DNA from: Neocallimastix lanati (nom. inval.)
Taxonomy: Eukaryota > Neocallimastigomycota > Neocallimastigomycetes > Neocallimastigales > Neocallimastigaceae
Direction: 5' to 3'
NCBI GenBank assembly: GCA_016946835.1
Contig: JACVTC010000152.1
Location: 212,501 to 276,500, forward strand
DNA: 64,000 nucleotides
The translations under genes and the position numbers were made by a program. Position 1 is the first letter of the stretch. Every line of letters starts with the position of its first letter. The notes beneath the pieces were generated by a model. The model ran no database searches. It saw nothing but the letters and a program-made list of their open reading frames with translations, and had not been told where the DNA came from. This document shows positions 39,741 through 52,699 of this stretch, one piece after another.

Positions 39741-40445
39741 TTTGATATGCTTTTTTTATTATTATAATATTCAATTCTTTAGATATACGAATTATTATTT
39801 GAGAATTTTTTTAAAAACAAGTTTATATATTAATTTTTTATTTTATTTTATTTTATTTTTTAAAAAAAAAAAAAAAATAAAATAAAAGTTAAAACCATAT
39901 ATATTTAATAATATTTTTTTTATATAAAAAAAATAGGGAAAAAAAATAAACAAAATAAAATTTATTATTATTAAATTTATTTAAACTATATATAGAAAAG
40001 AGTTTATAAATTAATTCATTATTTAAATTCTTTATATAGTATTATTTTAATTATTATTTAAACTATTATGTTTCATAATAATTTATTATTACTACTCTTC
40101 TTTACTATTATTAAAAGCAACATTAAAACAATTATTTTTTTTTACTTTAAATATTCATATTTTTGAATATTTTGGATTTTTTTAAATTTAAATTAATTAA
40201 TAATTATACTTTTCTTCTAACTTTATCGATATTTAAAACATGTTTTAATTGTTATCTCTGTCACAATATATTTTAATATAACAAAACAACAATTTCACAT
40301 TACTTATTAAATATAGCTATTTATTCTATTTTTTTTTTTTTATAATTATTTATTCTATTATATTTTAATTATAACAAAACAATAATTTCATATTATTTTT
40401 TAAATACATTTATATTTACTTATTCTATTTTTTTATATACATATA

Positions 40446-40480
<35 letters not shown>

Positions 40481-42560
40481 CATTTATAATATATTATCAA
40501 TATTAAATATTTAAATAAAAATTCAATTTACAATATAGAATATTAACTTTAATAAATATACTTATTAAAATTCTTACCTTTTAAATATTTTATTTTTTTT
40601 TTCTATTATATTAATTATAATTATTATTAGAATTATTATTAGAATTATAATTTATAATATATTTTTATTAATATAATTACTTTTTTGTTTTTCTTAGTTT
40701 TTATAAATAATTTTTTTCTTTTAATTAAAAAAATTGTATCCTTTTATTATAGATTATTAATATAAAAATACAATTATAAATTAATATTTTTTTTTTAATT
40801 CTTTTTTTAAAAAAAAAAAAAAAAAATCAATTTTTTTTTTTTTTTTTTATTATTATTATTTTTATTATTATTATTACTAAATCTCTTTTTTTTTTAAACT
40901 TTTTTGAAAGAAAAAAAAAATTAAAAAAAAAAAAAAATTTTATCATAAAAATAATTAAATAAATAAATATTAATAATCTAAATAAATAAAAATTTTTTTA
41001 TTTTATTATAAAAAAAAAAAAACGTCATAACTTTAAAATAAGAGATCTTATTATGAATAATAATATAATTTTACATAATATATAATATATTATATTTATT
41101 TTAATATAATAATATTTTATTTATTTTAATCTTTAAATATTTAACTCTCGGATTTGAAGAATTAAAACATTATAAAAAAAAAATTTTAATATAAAAATTT
41201 ATATATTTGTAATATATTATATTTATATTATTATATATAATATTACAAATCTAAATATCCATATATTCTTCAACACATCAACACAATATTAAGGTCTATG
41301 TATTACAATTAAAGAAAATATATTAAAAATTGATACATTAAACATATTTTTATGACTGATTTTTGTACATGAAATAAAATCATTAATATGTATTAATAAA
41401 AAAATAAATTTTTTTACAAAAATTTATGATTTTTTTTAATAAAAATAATTATTCTTTTGTCAAGTTATAATTAATAACTTTTATTTAATTCAAATTACAT
41501 TTATACACTTAAATAAATGCTTAATATATAATTAAAAAAATTATTACAAATTTATATTGTTAAATAGGTTTTATATATTTAAAAAATAATTTTTTAATTA
41601 TTCATTTAATTATTAAATTTATTAGTTTTAGTTTTTTATTTTATAATTTAAGTAAAATTTTATTAATATATTATTCTTTATTTTATATATAGTTTTAGAA
41701 AATAGAATTAAATAGATAGAATTATATTTTTGTGATAGAGATAATTTTTATTATTTTATTGTTTTTATGTTCAATAATTAAATTAAATTTGATTAGGTTT
41801 TTCCAATTAGTTCTTGGAATTAATCATTTTTACTTAATTAATGTCATGATTGATATAGATCGAAAACTTATCTTGGCTTTTTATTTAATCTTTTCCGATA
41901 TAAGAAATTTGTTATGAGTATAATTTTATTTTATATTTTACTTTATTTTCACAAAAAAGTATAATCAAGGCTCTTGAGTTCTCTTTGAGAAATCAACAAT
42001 TATTATTATAATATTTATAATATACTAATAATAACAATAATAAATTTAATATAAAAAGTTTTAATTTTATTAATAAAAAATAAAAATAATTTTTGTAAAT
42101 ATAAATTTTATAATTAAAACCTCCTTTTTGTATTTTATTGTTTTTTGCTTATTATAATCTGTTATAATAAACTCACAAATTAGAAAGAACCATAGGTGTG
42201 TATGATTCTTTTCTAAACAGTTAATACTAATGATTAATAATTTAATTGTAATTAATTTTATAATTGAATAATTGAATAAATAGTAAAATTAATTTTCTAG
42301 AAATAGGTAGTACAAAATAATTTCATGAAGTACAATAAAAATCTTTTAATATTTAAATAATAAAAATTAAATTATAGATATAATATTTGTAAATCAGACC
42401 AAAATTATTAATCAATTTAGTATAGAAACTAAAGAAATAAATACATACCAATAAATTAAATATTAAAAATAAGCAAATAAGTTATAATTAGATAAATAAT
42501 TATTAAAATTATGGAAATTAAAAAAAATAGAGCGATATAATATAAATACTAATAAATACT
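39741..42560. other. AT-rich desert
   Basis: Homopolymer and ATT/TA-rich DNA with no accepted coding frame. A poly-T tract lies at 40449-40480. The 61-codon frame at 41732-41917 has mixed residues but no initiation context, no homologue I recognise and no neighbouring exons. Mixed-composition patches at 41965-41995 and 42120-42215 are too short to identify. Confidence 0.6.
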
Positions 42561-42804
42561 ATAATAAATAATAATAAATAATAATAAATAATAATAAATA
42601 ATAATAAATAATAATAAATAATAATAAATAATAATAAATAATAATAAATAATAATAAATAATAATAAATAATAATAAATAATAATAAATAATAATAAATA
42701 ATAATAAATAATAATAAATAATAATAAATAATAATAAATAATAATAAATAATAATAAATAATAATAAATAATAATAAATAATAATAAATAATAATAAATA
42801 ATAA
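42561..42804. repeat. 10-bp satellite array (ATAATAAATA)n
   Basis: About 24 copies of ATAATAAATA in perfect head-to-tail register over about 244 bases. The A/T-only unit has exactly ten bases, close to one turn of the DNA helix. It decays into AATTAATAAT at its right edge. Confidence 0.92.
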
Positions 42805-43440
42805 TTAATTAATAATAATTAATAATAAATAGCAAAAAATAAAATAAGTATATTTACTATAAATAATAACACATTAATAAGATTAAAGACTTTAATGGTA
42901 TATAAGGAATTCCTAAAAAAAAAAAAATAGTGTTTATATTTTTTTTTCCTTTTTTATATAACATAAATATAGCTAATAATATTATTAGTTATTTGTTACT
43001 ATTAATCATAATTAAATTATAATAATCGTACTATCTGATATTACACATTGTCTGATATATAGCTTCCTTTTGAATGGTGTTATGCAATGAGTGTTCCACG
43101 ATTATTATATTCAATATTAAATATAGCCGTTCAGAGCTTACTATCCAAATTACTATGTAAGGTAAACTTAACCCGGAAATCTATGTACCAATATTTATTT
43201 ATATAATAATAATAATTAATATTTTTAGCAGTTAATAATAATTATAAAATTGGTTTATACGAAAAATTATTCATTTATATGTAATTTTATCCTTAATGTG
43301 TTAACTATTATATTCCTTGATACCTTCACCAAAATTTGATGAAACGATTCATATAACTTTTAAGAATATAATAATTAACTCTCAAAAATTATAATAAATA
43401 TAAAATAGAAACTAATAGAAAAAGCAATACAAAAGAATAA
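42805..43440. other. Intergenic DNA with a mixed-composition patch
   Basis: At 43025-43190 there is a run of ordinary sequence (for example AATAGCCGTTCAGAGCTTAC-like and TTAACCCGGAAATC) without a coding frame. It may be a solo LTR or other fossil; I cannot identify it. Confidence 0.35.
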
Positions 43441-43470
43441 TATAATATAATATTTTTATTTTATTTTATT

Positions 43471-43790
43471 CAATCTGACTTTATATTCATATCTCAACTA
43501 TTCATTTTATTTTATTTTATTTTATTTCAATCTGTACTTTATATTCATATCTCAACTATTCATTTTATTTTATTTTATTTTATTTCAATCTGTACTTTAT
43601 ATTCATATCTCAACTATTCATTTTATTTTATTTTATTTTATTTTATTTTATTCAATCTGTACTTCATATTTATATTTCTACTATTTATTTTATTTTATTT
43701 TATTTTATTTTATTTTATTCAATCTGTACTTCATATTTATATTTCTACTATTTATTTTATTTTATTTTATTTTATTTTATTTTATTTTAT
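43471..43790. repeat. Minisatellite, 57-67 bp unit, five copies
   Basis: CAATCTG-ACTTTATATTCA units start at 43471, 43528, 43586, 43653 and 43720. Each is CAATCTGTACTT(T/C)ATATT(C/T) plus a variable number of TTTTA pentamers. Unit length grows from 57 to 67 through the pentamer count. Confidence 0.85.
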
Positions 43791-43810
43791 TTTATTTTAT
43801 TTTATTTTTA

Positions 43811-44070
43811 TTAATACTTTACTCTTTTATATTACTTCACTATTTATTTTATTTTATTTTTATTAATACTTTACTCTTTTATATTACTTCACTATTTATT
43901 TTATTTTATTTTTATTAATACTTTACTCTTTTATATTACTTCACTATTAATTTTATTTTATTTTTATTAATACTTTACTCTTTTATATTACTTCACTATT
44001 TATTTTATTTTATTTTTATTAATACTTTACTCTTTTATATTACTCCACTATTTATTTTATTTTATTTTAT
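43811..44070. repeat. Minisatellite, 52-bp unit, five copies
   Basis: TTAATACTTTACTCTTTTAT followed by ATTACTTCACTATTTATTTT and a pentamer spacer, starting at 43811, 43863, 43915, 43967 and 44019. The period is exactly 52 throughout, with single-base variants. It lies directly against the preceding minisatellite and the copia fossil. Confidence 0.9.
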
Positions 44071-44079
44071 TTTATTAAA

Positions 44080-44790
44080 ACATGAAATATAAAATGATAT
44101 ACAAGATATAGTTATAGTCATGTGACTGATATACAAGGGTTAGATTATTAACAATAAAAGCATAAAGTAAAGTGCAATAAAATGAATACAAATTATTTTG
44201 ATATATTTATTAAAGATTATTTGTACATTCACAGTCTAATATATTACTGATTGTCTTTATACTAAATATATTAAATATGAATTCTAATACCCCCTCAAAT
44301 CTAATACTACTATTTGTTTATAAAAAAGATTCGATATATTCTTCTATTTTAAAAAAGTTATATTATTTCTGAATTTGTAAATCACAGTATTATTCAAATA
44401 TTTTGTAAATCCATTAGTTATATTATCTTCCGATTTCAAATATTTCAATTTTATCTTATTCTCTTTTATAAAGTCTCTTATGTTTAATATAAATGTGCTT
44501 AGAGTTTAGATTAATTAAATAATTTTGACAATTATAAAATACGGCTTTGTTATCCATATTGATTATTATATAATTTAAATTTATATATAATTCATTTAAT
44601 AGGTTAAGGTATTATGGCTATGTTTCTCGCACTCAATGACACTTTAATACTAATATTCGGTGGAAATTGCGACAAAGTGCTATAGCCTAGAATACCAACA
44701 AAAATATATGTTCTTGTACATATGACCAATTACAGTAGATTTCCAATGGAACTTCTATATTGTTTTTCATCATTAATTATTAATGTCCTA
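44080..44790 (-). pseudogene. Copia 3' fossil (RNase H end, polypurine tract and LTR)
   Basis: Minus strand: reverse transcriptase/RNase H connection remnants (QYRSSIGNLL, VICTRTYIFVGILGYSTL) at about 44625-44740, then DNKAVFYNCQNYLINLNSKH near 44510-44570 and, after a shift, KLKYLKSEDNIT and GFTKYLN. A polypurine tract GAGGGGGTA lies at 44289-44297, followed by TATTAGAATTC, matching the TGTTAGAATAC start of the intact copia LTR. The LTR probably runs left to about 44080. Several stops and shifts; no 5' part is present. Confidence 0.72.
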
Positions 44791-46496
44791 CATTCTATTA
44801 TTTTTCTATGTTTCCATATATTTATTTCTTATTTTGTTTGATAATTATTGTGCCATATATATATATTTTTTTTTTTCATTTTTAATGCATGTATCAACCA
44901 TCCATAAATTTCTAGTGAATTTGATATTATATTATTTCTTCAAACATATTCAATTGATAACCTTTTTTTTTTTTTTTTATAATAAATTTAAAATTCCTAT
45001 TTGTTATTTCTTCAAACATATTCAATTGATAACCTTTTTTTTTTTTTTTTATAATAAATTTAAAATTCCTATTTGTTATTTCTTCAAACATATTCAATTG
45101 ATTACCTTTTTTTTTTTTTTTTTTTTATAATAAATTTAAAATTCCTATTTGTCCGAAAAAATAATTTATTTTTTTGTTTGCTTGTTTGCTTATTTATTTG
45201 TTTATTTATTTTATTTTGTTTTTTAAAAATATTATATTAATTATTATATATAAAATTTCATTAATTATGAATAATTGTTTATCCAAAATGAATTATAATA
45301 TTTAAATTTGATTTCAAATATCTTAGAAATTCATCACTCTATATTAATTTTAAAAGGGCTAAAGAATTCAACTTTCTTTGTTTAAAATTTGATTGTATAA
45401 TATATTTAACAATTTCATAATGTAGAATCGTTATTTTAAAAGTCTTTTATTAATTCATTATGTCTTTTATAAATTAAATTTATTATTATTTAATAATAAA
45501 AATTGATAGAATTTATAAATAATTTTTTTTAAAAAAAAATAATCAAATTTATTAATTTATTTTTATTTATATTTTATATAATAAAAATATTTTATAATAA
45601 TATAATAATATAATAATATAATAATAATAATATTATTATTAATGGTATTTATATTTTTTTATAATTTTTATAATAATAAAATGAAAATTTTATAATAAAT
45701 TAATATTTTTATAAAATATTATTTATTACTATTTATCATTAAAAAAATTTTACTAATTAGATATGAAAATTTTCATAATTATATTATCATATAATTACAA
45801 TTTATTTATTATTTATAACTAATTTGCATTATTTTTTTTTTAATATACTTCAATTAAAGGTATAAAATTATTAGTTGTTTATTTTATGAAAAAATAATAT
45901 TATATATATATATCTTATAATATAAATATATATAAATCAAGTTTACATATCTTCTTAAGTATCATTAGGTTTAAATAATTATAATTAATATTTTTCTATA
46001 ATTTGTCTCATATTGATACAATTTATTAAATATATATATAGAGAATAAATTTAATTATAATTAAATTTAAAATTTCATTTATAAAAATTTATTGTAAAAA
46101 AAAAAAGTAAAAAAATATTTATATATATGATATATTAATATAATTTTCATATATCAAGATTGATTGTTATTTTTTTAATTATTAATTATTTTATTTCTTT
46201 ATTTTTTTTTTATTTATATATTTTTTTTTTTTTGAAACTAAATTTGAACTTTTTATTATTAATTATATAATTATATAACAATTAATAAAATAGAACAAAA
46301 ACAGTACTAAAAGTACATTCTCCATATATATAGTTTATCATTTAAAACTTAAATATAACAATATCAGTTATTTAAAAAAATATACCAAAAATAGAAAAAT
46401 TAAAATTATAGAAAAAATTATATATTTTCTTTATATAATAGACATCAATTATTTATTATATTATATAAAATTAATATACAAAGAAATATACTGGAA
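44791..46496. other. AT-rich desert upstream of the RhoGEF gene
   Basis: Contains the 72-bp triplication listed separately, an AATAT run at 45596-45630, and otherwise homopolymeric A/T. A mixed patch at 46280-46340 near the gene start may be promoter, but no element can be named. Confidence 0.55.
44932..45153. repeat. 72-bp tandem triplication
   Basis: TTATTTCTTCAAACATATTC followed by AATTGATAACC, poly-T and ATAATAAATTTAAAATTCCT starts at 44932, 45004 and 45076. The copies differ in poly-T length and one substitution (GATAACC to GATTACC). Because 72 is a multiple of 3, the first two units stay open in one frame, but the product is a Phe-rich string and not a credible protein. Confidence 0.9.
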
Positions 46497-47852
46497 ATGG
46501 GGGTTCAGTTTGCAGAAATGGATGTTGCGAAATATGCTAAAGTCAAATATGATTTCGATTCAGAAGACGTTGTAGAATTAACAATTAGAAAATATGATGT
46601 TGTTAAAATACATAAATTTGATGGTGAATGGTGTTATGGTGAATTAAATGGAAATCAAGGATGGTTTCCATATAATCATGTGGAAGACATTAATGAAGAA
46701 GAATATAATAGATTATTAAAAGAAAAATTAAATGGAAATAATTTAAATTCATCAAAAAGTACAATTGATGAAAAAAAAAATGGAGAAGAAAATAACGAAA
46801 AAAATGAAGAAGAAAATAACGAAAAAAATGAAGAAGAAAATAATGAAAAAAATGAAGAAATACATGAAGATGATGATAAAAAAAATAAACTGAAAGCGTT
46901 AGAGAGACAAATTAAATGTTCAACAATAGGAAGAGGTACTAATAGAGCTAGTACTGATGGTACACGCAGTTGGTATAGTGCTTATCAAGGGTCAATTAGA
47001 TATAAATCTAAAAATGCAAGCATTATAGCAATGAAAGAAAATTCACCAAATGTTGAAAAAAACAGTTCCGAAAAAGTAAATTCTAGACAATCTTCTATAG
47101 TAGTAGATTTATCACGCAAAGAATCAGTAAAAGCAAAAAGTGATTCCAATTTATTAAGTAATATTAGTGAAAGCCATTTATTTAGAAGATTAGATAATAG
47201 AAAATCAGAGAGCAGAAAATCAGATGCAATTGAATTTATAAATGGTCCAGCAAAATTAAAAATGAAATGGGTAGATTTTATTGGTGGTCAGTCTGTTGTG
47301 GATTCTATGGGGCTCACAAAAAAAAGTATTAAAAGACAAGAAGTTATTTTTGAAATGATTGACACTGAAAGAGATTATGTTAATGATTTATCAATTATTA
47401 TTAATGTAAATAATATATTTTATATATTTATTTTTTGATTTATTAAAGATATTAAAATATCACTAAATAAATTTTTGATTGAATATTATAATTTAAAAAA
47501 TAATAATAGTTATATATGCAACCTATGATAAAAAATAATCTTCTACCTAAAAAAGAAATTAATATCTTATTTTCTAATGTTGAACTAATATACGGAGTTA
47601 ATCAAGTAAAATATTATTTTGAAATATTCAAATGATTATAATTAATAATATCATATAATAATGATATTAATAAATTTAATTATATATGCATATTTAATAT
47701 TATTTATTAAATTATTAAAGGAATTGTTAAACCGTTTTGAAAAACGTCAGAAGGAAAATCCATATATTGAAGAAATTGGTGATATTTGGCTTTCAATGGT
47801 ATGAATAAAAATAATTATATCAGTATTTAACTAATTAACTAAATAATAATAA

Positions 47853-47918
<66 letters not shown>

Positions 47919-48000
47919 TAAAAATAAAAATAATAATAATAATAATAATAAAATTAATAATAAAATTAATAATAATAAAATTAATAATAATAATAATAAA

Positions 48001-48091
<91 letters not shown>

Positions 48092-50542
48092 TTAATAATA
48101 ATCGATATTATATATATATATAAACATTAGCATGAGTATTTAAAAGGGTATTTATTTTATTGCGGTAATTATGCATATGCAATTACTCATTTAGAAGCTT
48201 TAAAAAATTCAAAAAGCGTAACAAAATTTTTGAATGTATGTTAGATTCAATAATGAAAAAATAATTATTTATTAAAATATTATTTTTATAATTATTGTTA
48301 TAACTTTTTACTTTATATAATTCATGTTATTATTTAATAGATCAATACAAAAAAAAAAAAAAAAAAAAAATTAAAGATTAATTAAAAATTAATAAATATA
48401 TTTCATAATTTCCATAGACTCAATTTCATAAAAAAGAATCAAGATCGCTTAGATTAGAGAGTTTTTTGTAATAATTCTGATATTAATTAATCATCAATGA
48501 TAATATATTATTATCAATAATATTACTAATTTATTTATTAAAAAATAATATATTCATTTTTAATTTATAATTATATTTTAAAGAATTAAACCAGTTCAAA
48601 GAATATGTAAATACCCATTACTTCTCAGGGTAATTTATTTTATAATTTTTTTTAATAAACTTATTATAGTAGTATTAAATAATAAGAAAATTTTTATTAT
48701 TAAAAAATTTATATATTTACCTATATTTTATAGGAAATAATAAAATGCACTGATGAATCCCATAAAGATTATGAAAATATAATTAAAGCATATGAAAAAT
48801 TAGAAGTTGTGGTTACAGTTGTTAATGGAGCTTCAAAAGAAGCTGAAGCTGTATATAATTTAATTGCTTTACAGTCAAGATTTACTCCTGTAAGTATATT
48901 AATTTTTAATATTTTTTTTTTTTTTTTTTTTTTAAATTTATATAATATTTAATAATAAATAAATGTAAAATAACAATATAAAATAGAAAATTAGCATTGT
49001 TTCAGATAGTAGAAGATTAAAATACAAGTATGAAGTTAACGTATATATGAAAAAATTATCTTCTCCAACTCAAAATGTTTCATCTATACTAAACTCCATT
49101 CATAATATAGAAAAGAAAAAGAGATTATTATTTATTTTTGATGATTTAATACTATTTGCAAAATCATTATCCCAAGAACCAGATAGATTAGAAAAAGGAA
49201 AGTTAAAATTAATTCAAAAAAGAGAATATTCTTGTGTTGAAGTAAAGCAGAATAGTAATCCTGATGGTAGAGATATTTATTATATATAATTAAAATATAT
49301 ATTAATTTTATTTTATTAAAATAATACTTTTACTTATTTAATTAATAGATCCCAACATGAAAAATGCTATAGAAATTATGCTATATTCTCCTGATATTTT
49401 TACTATTATATTCTGTGAAAAGGAGGAAATTAAGAATATAATTGTAAATCATTTAAATTCCTATATTAATGAATATCAAAATATTAATAAGCATGAAAGT
49501 CGTCCAAAAATTATAAAAAACTTACCATCTGAAAAAGTTTATTCAATGATTAGTAATAAAAATCAAGAAACAAATGAAGATGAAGATGATGGTGAAATAA
49601 CAGCAACTCAAGAAAAATATGAAGAAAAAAAAGAAAAATCTATTACTGAATTAAACAGTAATACTGAAAATGATGAGGTGATTATATTTAATCTTTATTT
49701 GTTTATATAATTAATAATTATTTGTAGGATTTATTTTTTATTGTAAATAATAATTTTTTTTTTAAAAAAAAATATATATTTATATATTAACATATAAAAA
49801 TATATAGAATAAATTACAAGGTTATAATAAAGTAATAGAAGAACTAGAAAACAGTACTCCAATTACTAATGATGAAGAAAATGATTATAGTGATAGTGAC
49901 AAACTACCACCACTTAGAAATTCGGATATGTCTTCAACATTAGCAAATAGTAATGTGGTATCATGTTCTAGTTTAGATAGTTTTACTGATGGTAATATAA
50001 TACATGATGAATCTATTGAAGGGGATATTAATGATGAAGTCCAAAAACATGCATTTAATGAAGTTAAATTATTATTGAATACATTTATTAGTAATTCAAA
50101 TGAAAGACTTGAGTATATTGATTCTGGTAATGATACAAATGAATATTCACATGAAAAAGAATCATCTGTAATTATTAAGGAAGATGAAGATAATTCACCT
50201 ATATTATATAAAGGTGATAGTCGTTCTCACTTCTCACCTTCACTTGGAAGATTTGGTTTGAGGTCAAGTACTATTGATTCTAAAAATCCACGATATTCAG
50301 TAATACTTAATGAACATCCTGAAATAGTGGAAAATAAAGAACATGAAAATCAAAATAATATCGATAAAACAAAACATGAAAGTGGAGTTCAATTAGAAAA
50401 ACGTAGAAGTATTTTGAATAGAATATCATTTTATGAAAAAATCAGTACAAGGTAAGTACAATTTCGTTTAAGATTTATACATATTTACATATAGATTAAA
50501 ATATTTATTTATTAATTTATTTATTTTTTCTCTATGTAAATA

Positions 50543-50587
<45 letters not shown>

Positions 50588-51323
50588 AAAATAAAAATTA
50601 ATTCAACAAATGATAAATAATATTTTTTAATATAGCACAAAAGATGATAATGATGATGGAAGTGGTTTTGGAAATTGTCAAGTTAATCTTTCTAATAACT
50701 ATCCAATAAAAAATGCTTTTGTTAATGATGTATTATGTAAAATGAAAAATGCAAAGAAATATTATGTAAAGATCTAAAAATTTATTAATATAATTAATTT
50801 TATATAAAAATAATAATACATGATAATTAATGTGTATATATATGCATACATTTATATTATTAATATTAAATAAGGTATATGAAATTAATGTCAATCTTAA
50901 TAGTTGCGCATCAAATGTAATTCCAGCATTAAAAAATAATACAAAAAGTTCAATAATTATATATCATACATTTGAAGAATTCTTTGATTTCCATTTTCAA
51001 TTTATTGAAGCGACATTTAGTAATAAAGAAAATAAGAATAATATTTCAATTAATCAAATACCAACATTACCATATCAAATTCAATGTGTAAATGACAGAA
51101 TTGCTAGAAAACGTATATCTGGATTACAGACATATATAAATGTAAGTTATTTTAATTTTATATTATATATATATGGATTTATTAATATTTAAGTATGTAT
51201 ATATATATATGTATATAATTCTAGGGTATATTGAATTTATCTACTTCCATAGTATTACCTGATATCTTTTATAACTTTATGTCAGCCAGTGGATTTGATT
51301 CAGAAAAATTAATGGAGGATTAA
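46497..51323 (+). CDS. Rho-family GEF with SH3, DH, PH and PX domains
   Basis: Thirteen exons: 46497-47405, 47510-47605, 47721-47798, 48131-48235, 48418-48467, 48584-48629, 48734-48889, 48987-49266, 49349-49677, 49808-50451, 50636-50765, 50875-51141, 51225-51323. Phases close to 1062 residues. SH3 (about 8-65): AKVKYDFDSEDVVELTIRK, GEWCYGELNGNQGWFPYNHV. A Glu/Asn repeat of three 24-base units follows near residue 95. DH domain (about 280-475): RQEVIFEMIDTERDYVNDL, QPMIKNNLLPKKEINILF, IKPVQRICKYPLLLREI, the last being the RhoGEF signature helix. PH (about 480-620): KRLLFIFDDLILFAKSL. A long acidic, Ser-rich linker leads to a C-terminal PX-like domain (about 937-1055): FEEFFDFHFQF, NDRIARKRISGLQTYINGIL. 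DH-PH activates Rho/Cdc42 GTPases by nucleotide exchange, PX binds phosphoinositides and SH3 binds proline motifs. Polarity or hyphal/rhizoid growth is the likely field. Confidence 0.9.
47843..48100. repeat. AAT microsatellite filling RhoGEF intron 3
   Basis: Nearly the whole 332-base intron between exons 3 and 4 is (AAT)n with AAAAT and AAAATT interruptions. It is expected to vary in length between strains. Confidence 0.9.
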
Positions 51324-51540
51324 AAGCATACTAATTATTATTTATTAATATAAAATTATAAAAAAATATATATCTATCTCTATAAATTAAAATTTTTTAA
51401 TGTTTTTAATTATAAAAGATTATGGTTATTATAACTTACTAAAACTTAAATATTATATATTAAGAGATATAAATAAAAAATCAATAACTATTATTTATTA
51501 TAATAATTAAAAAAAATCTATAGTAATATATATTTTAGTA

Positions 51541-51587
<47 letters not shown>

Positions 51588-51744
51588 ATATATATATATA
51601 TATAAGAGTGAAAAAGTAATATTAAATAAAGTATTACACTATTAAAATATTTATTATTTATAAAACATTTTATAATTTTTGAAAATGTTTTATTATAATA
51701 CATAATATAATTAACTTTTTTTTCATTATTATTTTTTTAAAGTC

Positions 51745-51782
<38 letters not shown>

Positions 51783-51946
51783 CTTTTATGTTATATATGT
51801 GTTACAAATAAGGTTTATAATAATTTAATTATTTGTTGTATTTGAAACTTTTTATGGTAATCAGGTATAAATAGAATTACATATATTAACACGAAAATCA
51901 TGTTAATATAAGTAATTTTCTGAATAATGAGTGTGTAAATATATGT
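51324..51946. other. AT-rich intergenic DNA
   Basis: RhoGEF 3' flank with a poly-A run at 51546-51583, a TA run and poly-T at 51750-51777. Mixed sequence from 51780 leads into LINE fossil C; it may belong to that element. Confidence 0.5.
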
Positions 51947-52345
51947 GTGACGTGGTACCAATTATATAAATTCCTTCTTGGTAGAGGAGATGCAGACATT
52001 ACTGATTTAAATTATAAAAAGGAATGGGATATTTTGTTTAATAACCAAATTATTTCTGGTAATTATTCTAAAACACCATTCTTGATGCGATCTGCGTCTC
52101 TTCTTACAGAAATTATAACTATGGCTAGTACTCTACAAAAATTGCTATTCTGACGGTATAAGTGCAAACCAACCAGGAGCGTCAACACTGAAAATGCAGT
52201 AAGACAGGCTACAAGGACAAATGCCTCTGAAGGAAAAGACCATAATTTTTTTCATATTGTCAATTCAAACCCTAATCCGGAAATAAGAATTCTTCTAAAC
52301 AGAAATCTTATAATCTGGAAGTGATCTTCGTCACATATAGACTTT
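51947..52345 (+). pseudogene. LINE fossil C (C-terminal module)
   Basis: The plus-strand frame YQLYKFLLGRGDADITDLNY continuing to MASTLQKLLF aligns with the minus-strand LINE copy A segment YIYLFLLGGTLVLNEL..FELLF (about 31150-30960), and the next stretch (RYKCKPTRSVNTENAV) aligns with RYCKIPNLSKSVDVV of copy A. A stop separates the two parts. It is therefore a LINE remnant in the opposite orientation, not a new gene. Confidence 0.65.
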
Positions 52346-52699
52346 TTTTCAAAATTTATTTACTCACTTTATTTTGAATATTACATTTATATTACATTAC
52401 TATTTAAATATTATAATGTTATAATTGGACAAATAATTTTTATTTTTTTTAGTAATTGGTTGTTTTTATCAAAAAAATAATATTCATGTACTAAATAATG
52501 AATAAATAAATAAAGTTAAAGTTCGCAGTAATTGCAATTTTCCAAAAAAAAAAATAATTTAAAAATTATTAAATTTAATTATACATTCCTTCATAGTGAA
52601 CTAGTATATCATAAACTGTTATTACTATAGTTATTTATTTTAAATTAATTTATATATATAATGTTGATGATAAAAATTATAATATTATTATATATATAT

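Noticed and set aside
41732-41917. 61-codon frame with mixed residues
   Set aside because: No recognisable motif, no splice partners and no base-composition shift; likely chance.
43471-44070. CRISPR-like or centromeric repeat
   Set aside because: Units are contiguous minisatellites with pentamer spacers, only five copies each; no spacer diversity.
51947-52153. 68-codon frame as a new small gene
   Set aside because: Aligns with the LINE C-terminal module and is followed by further LINE-like sequence in another frame; re-assigned to LINE fossil C.
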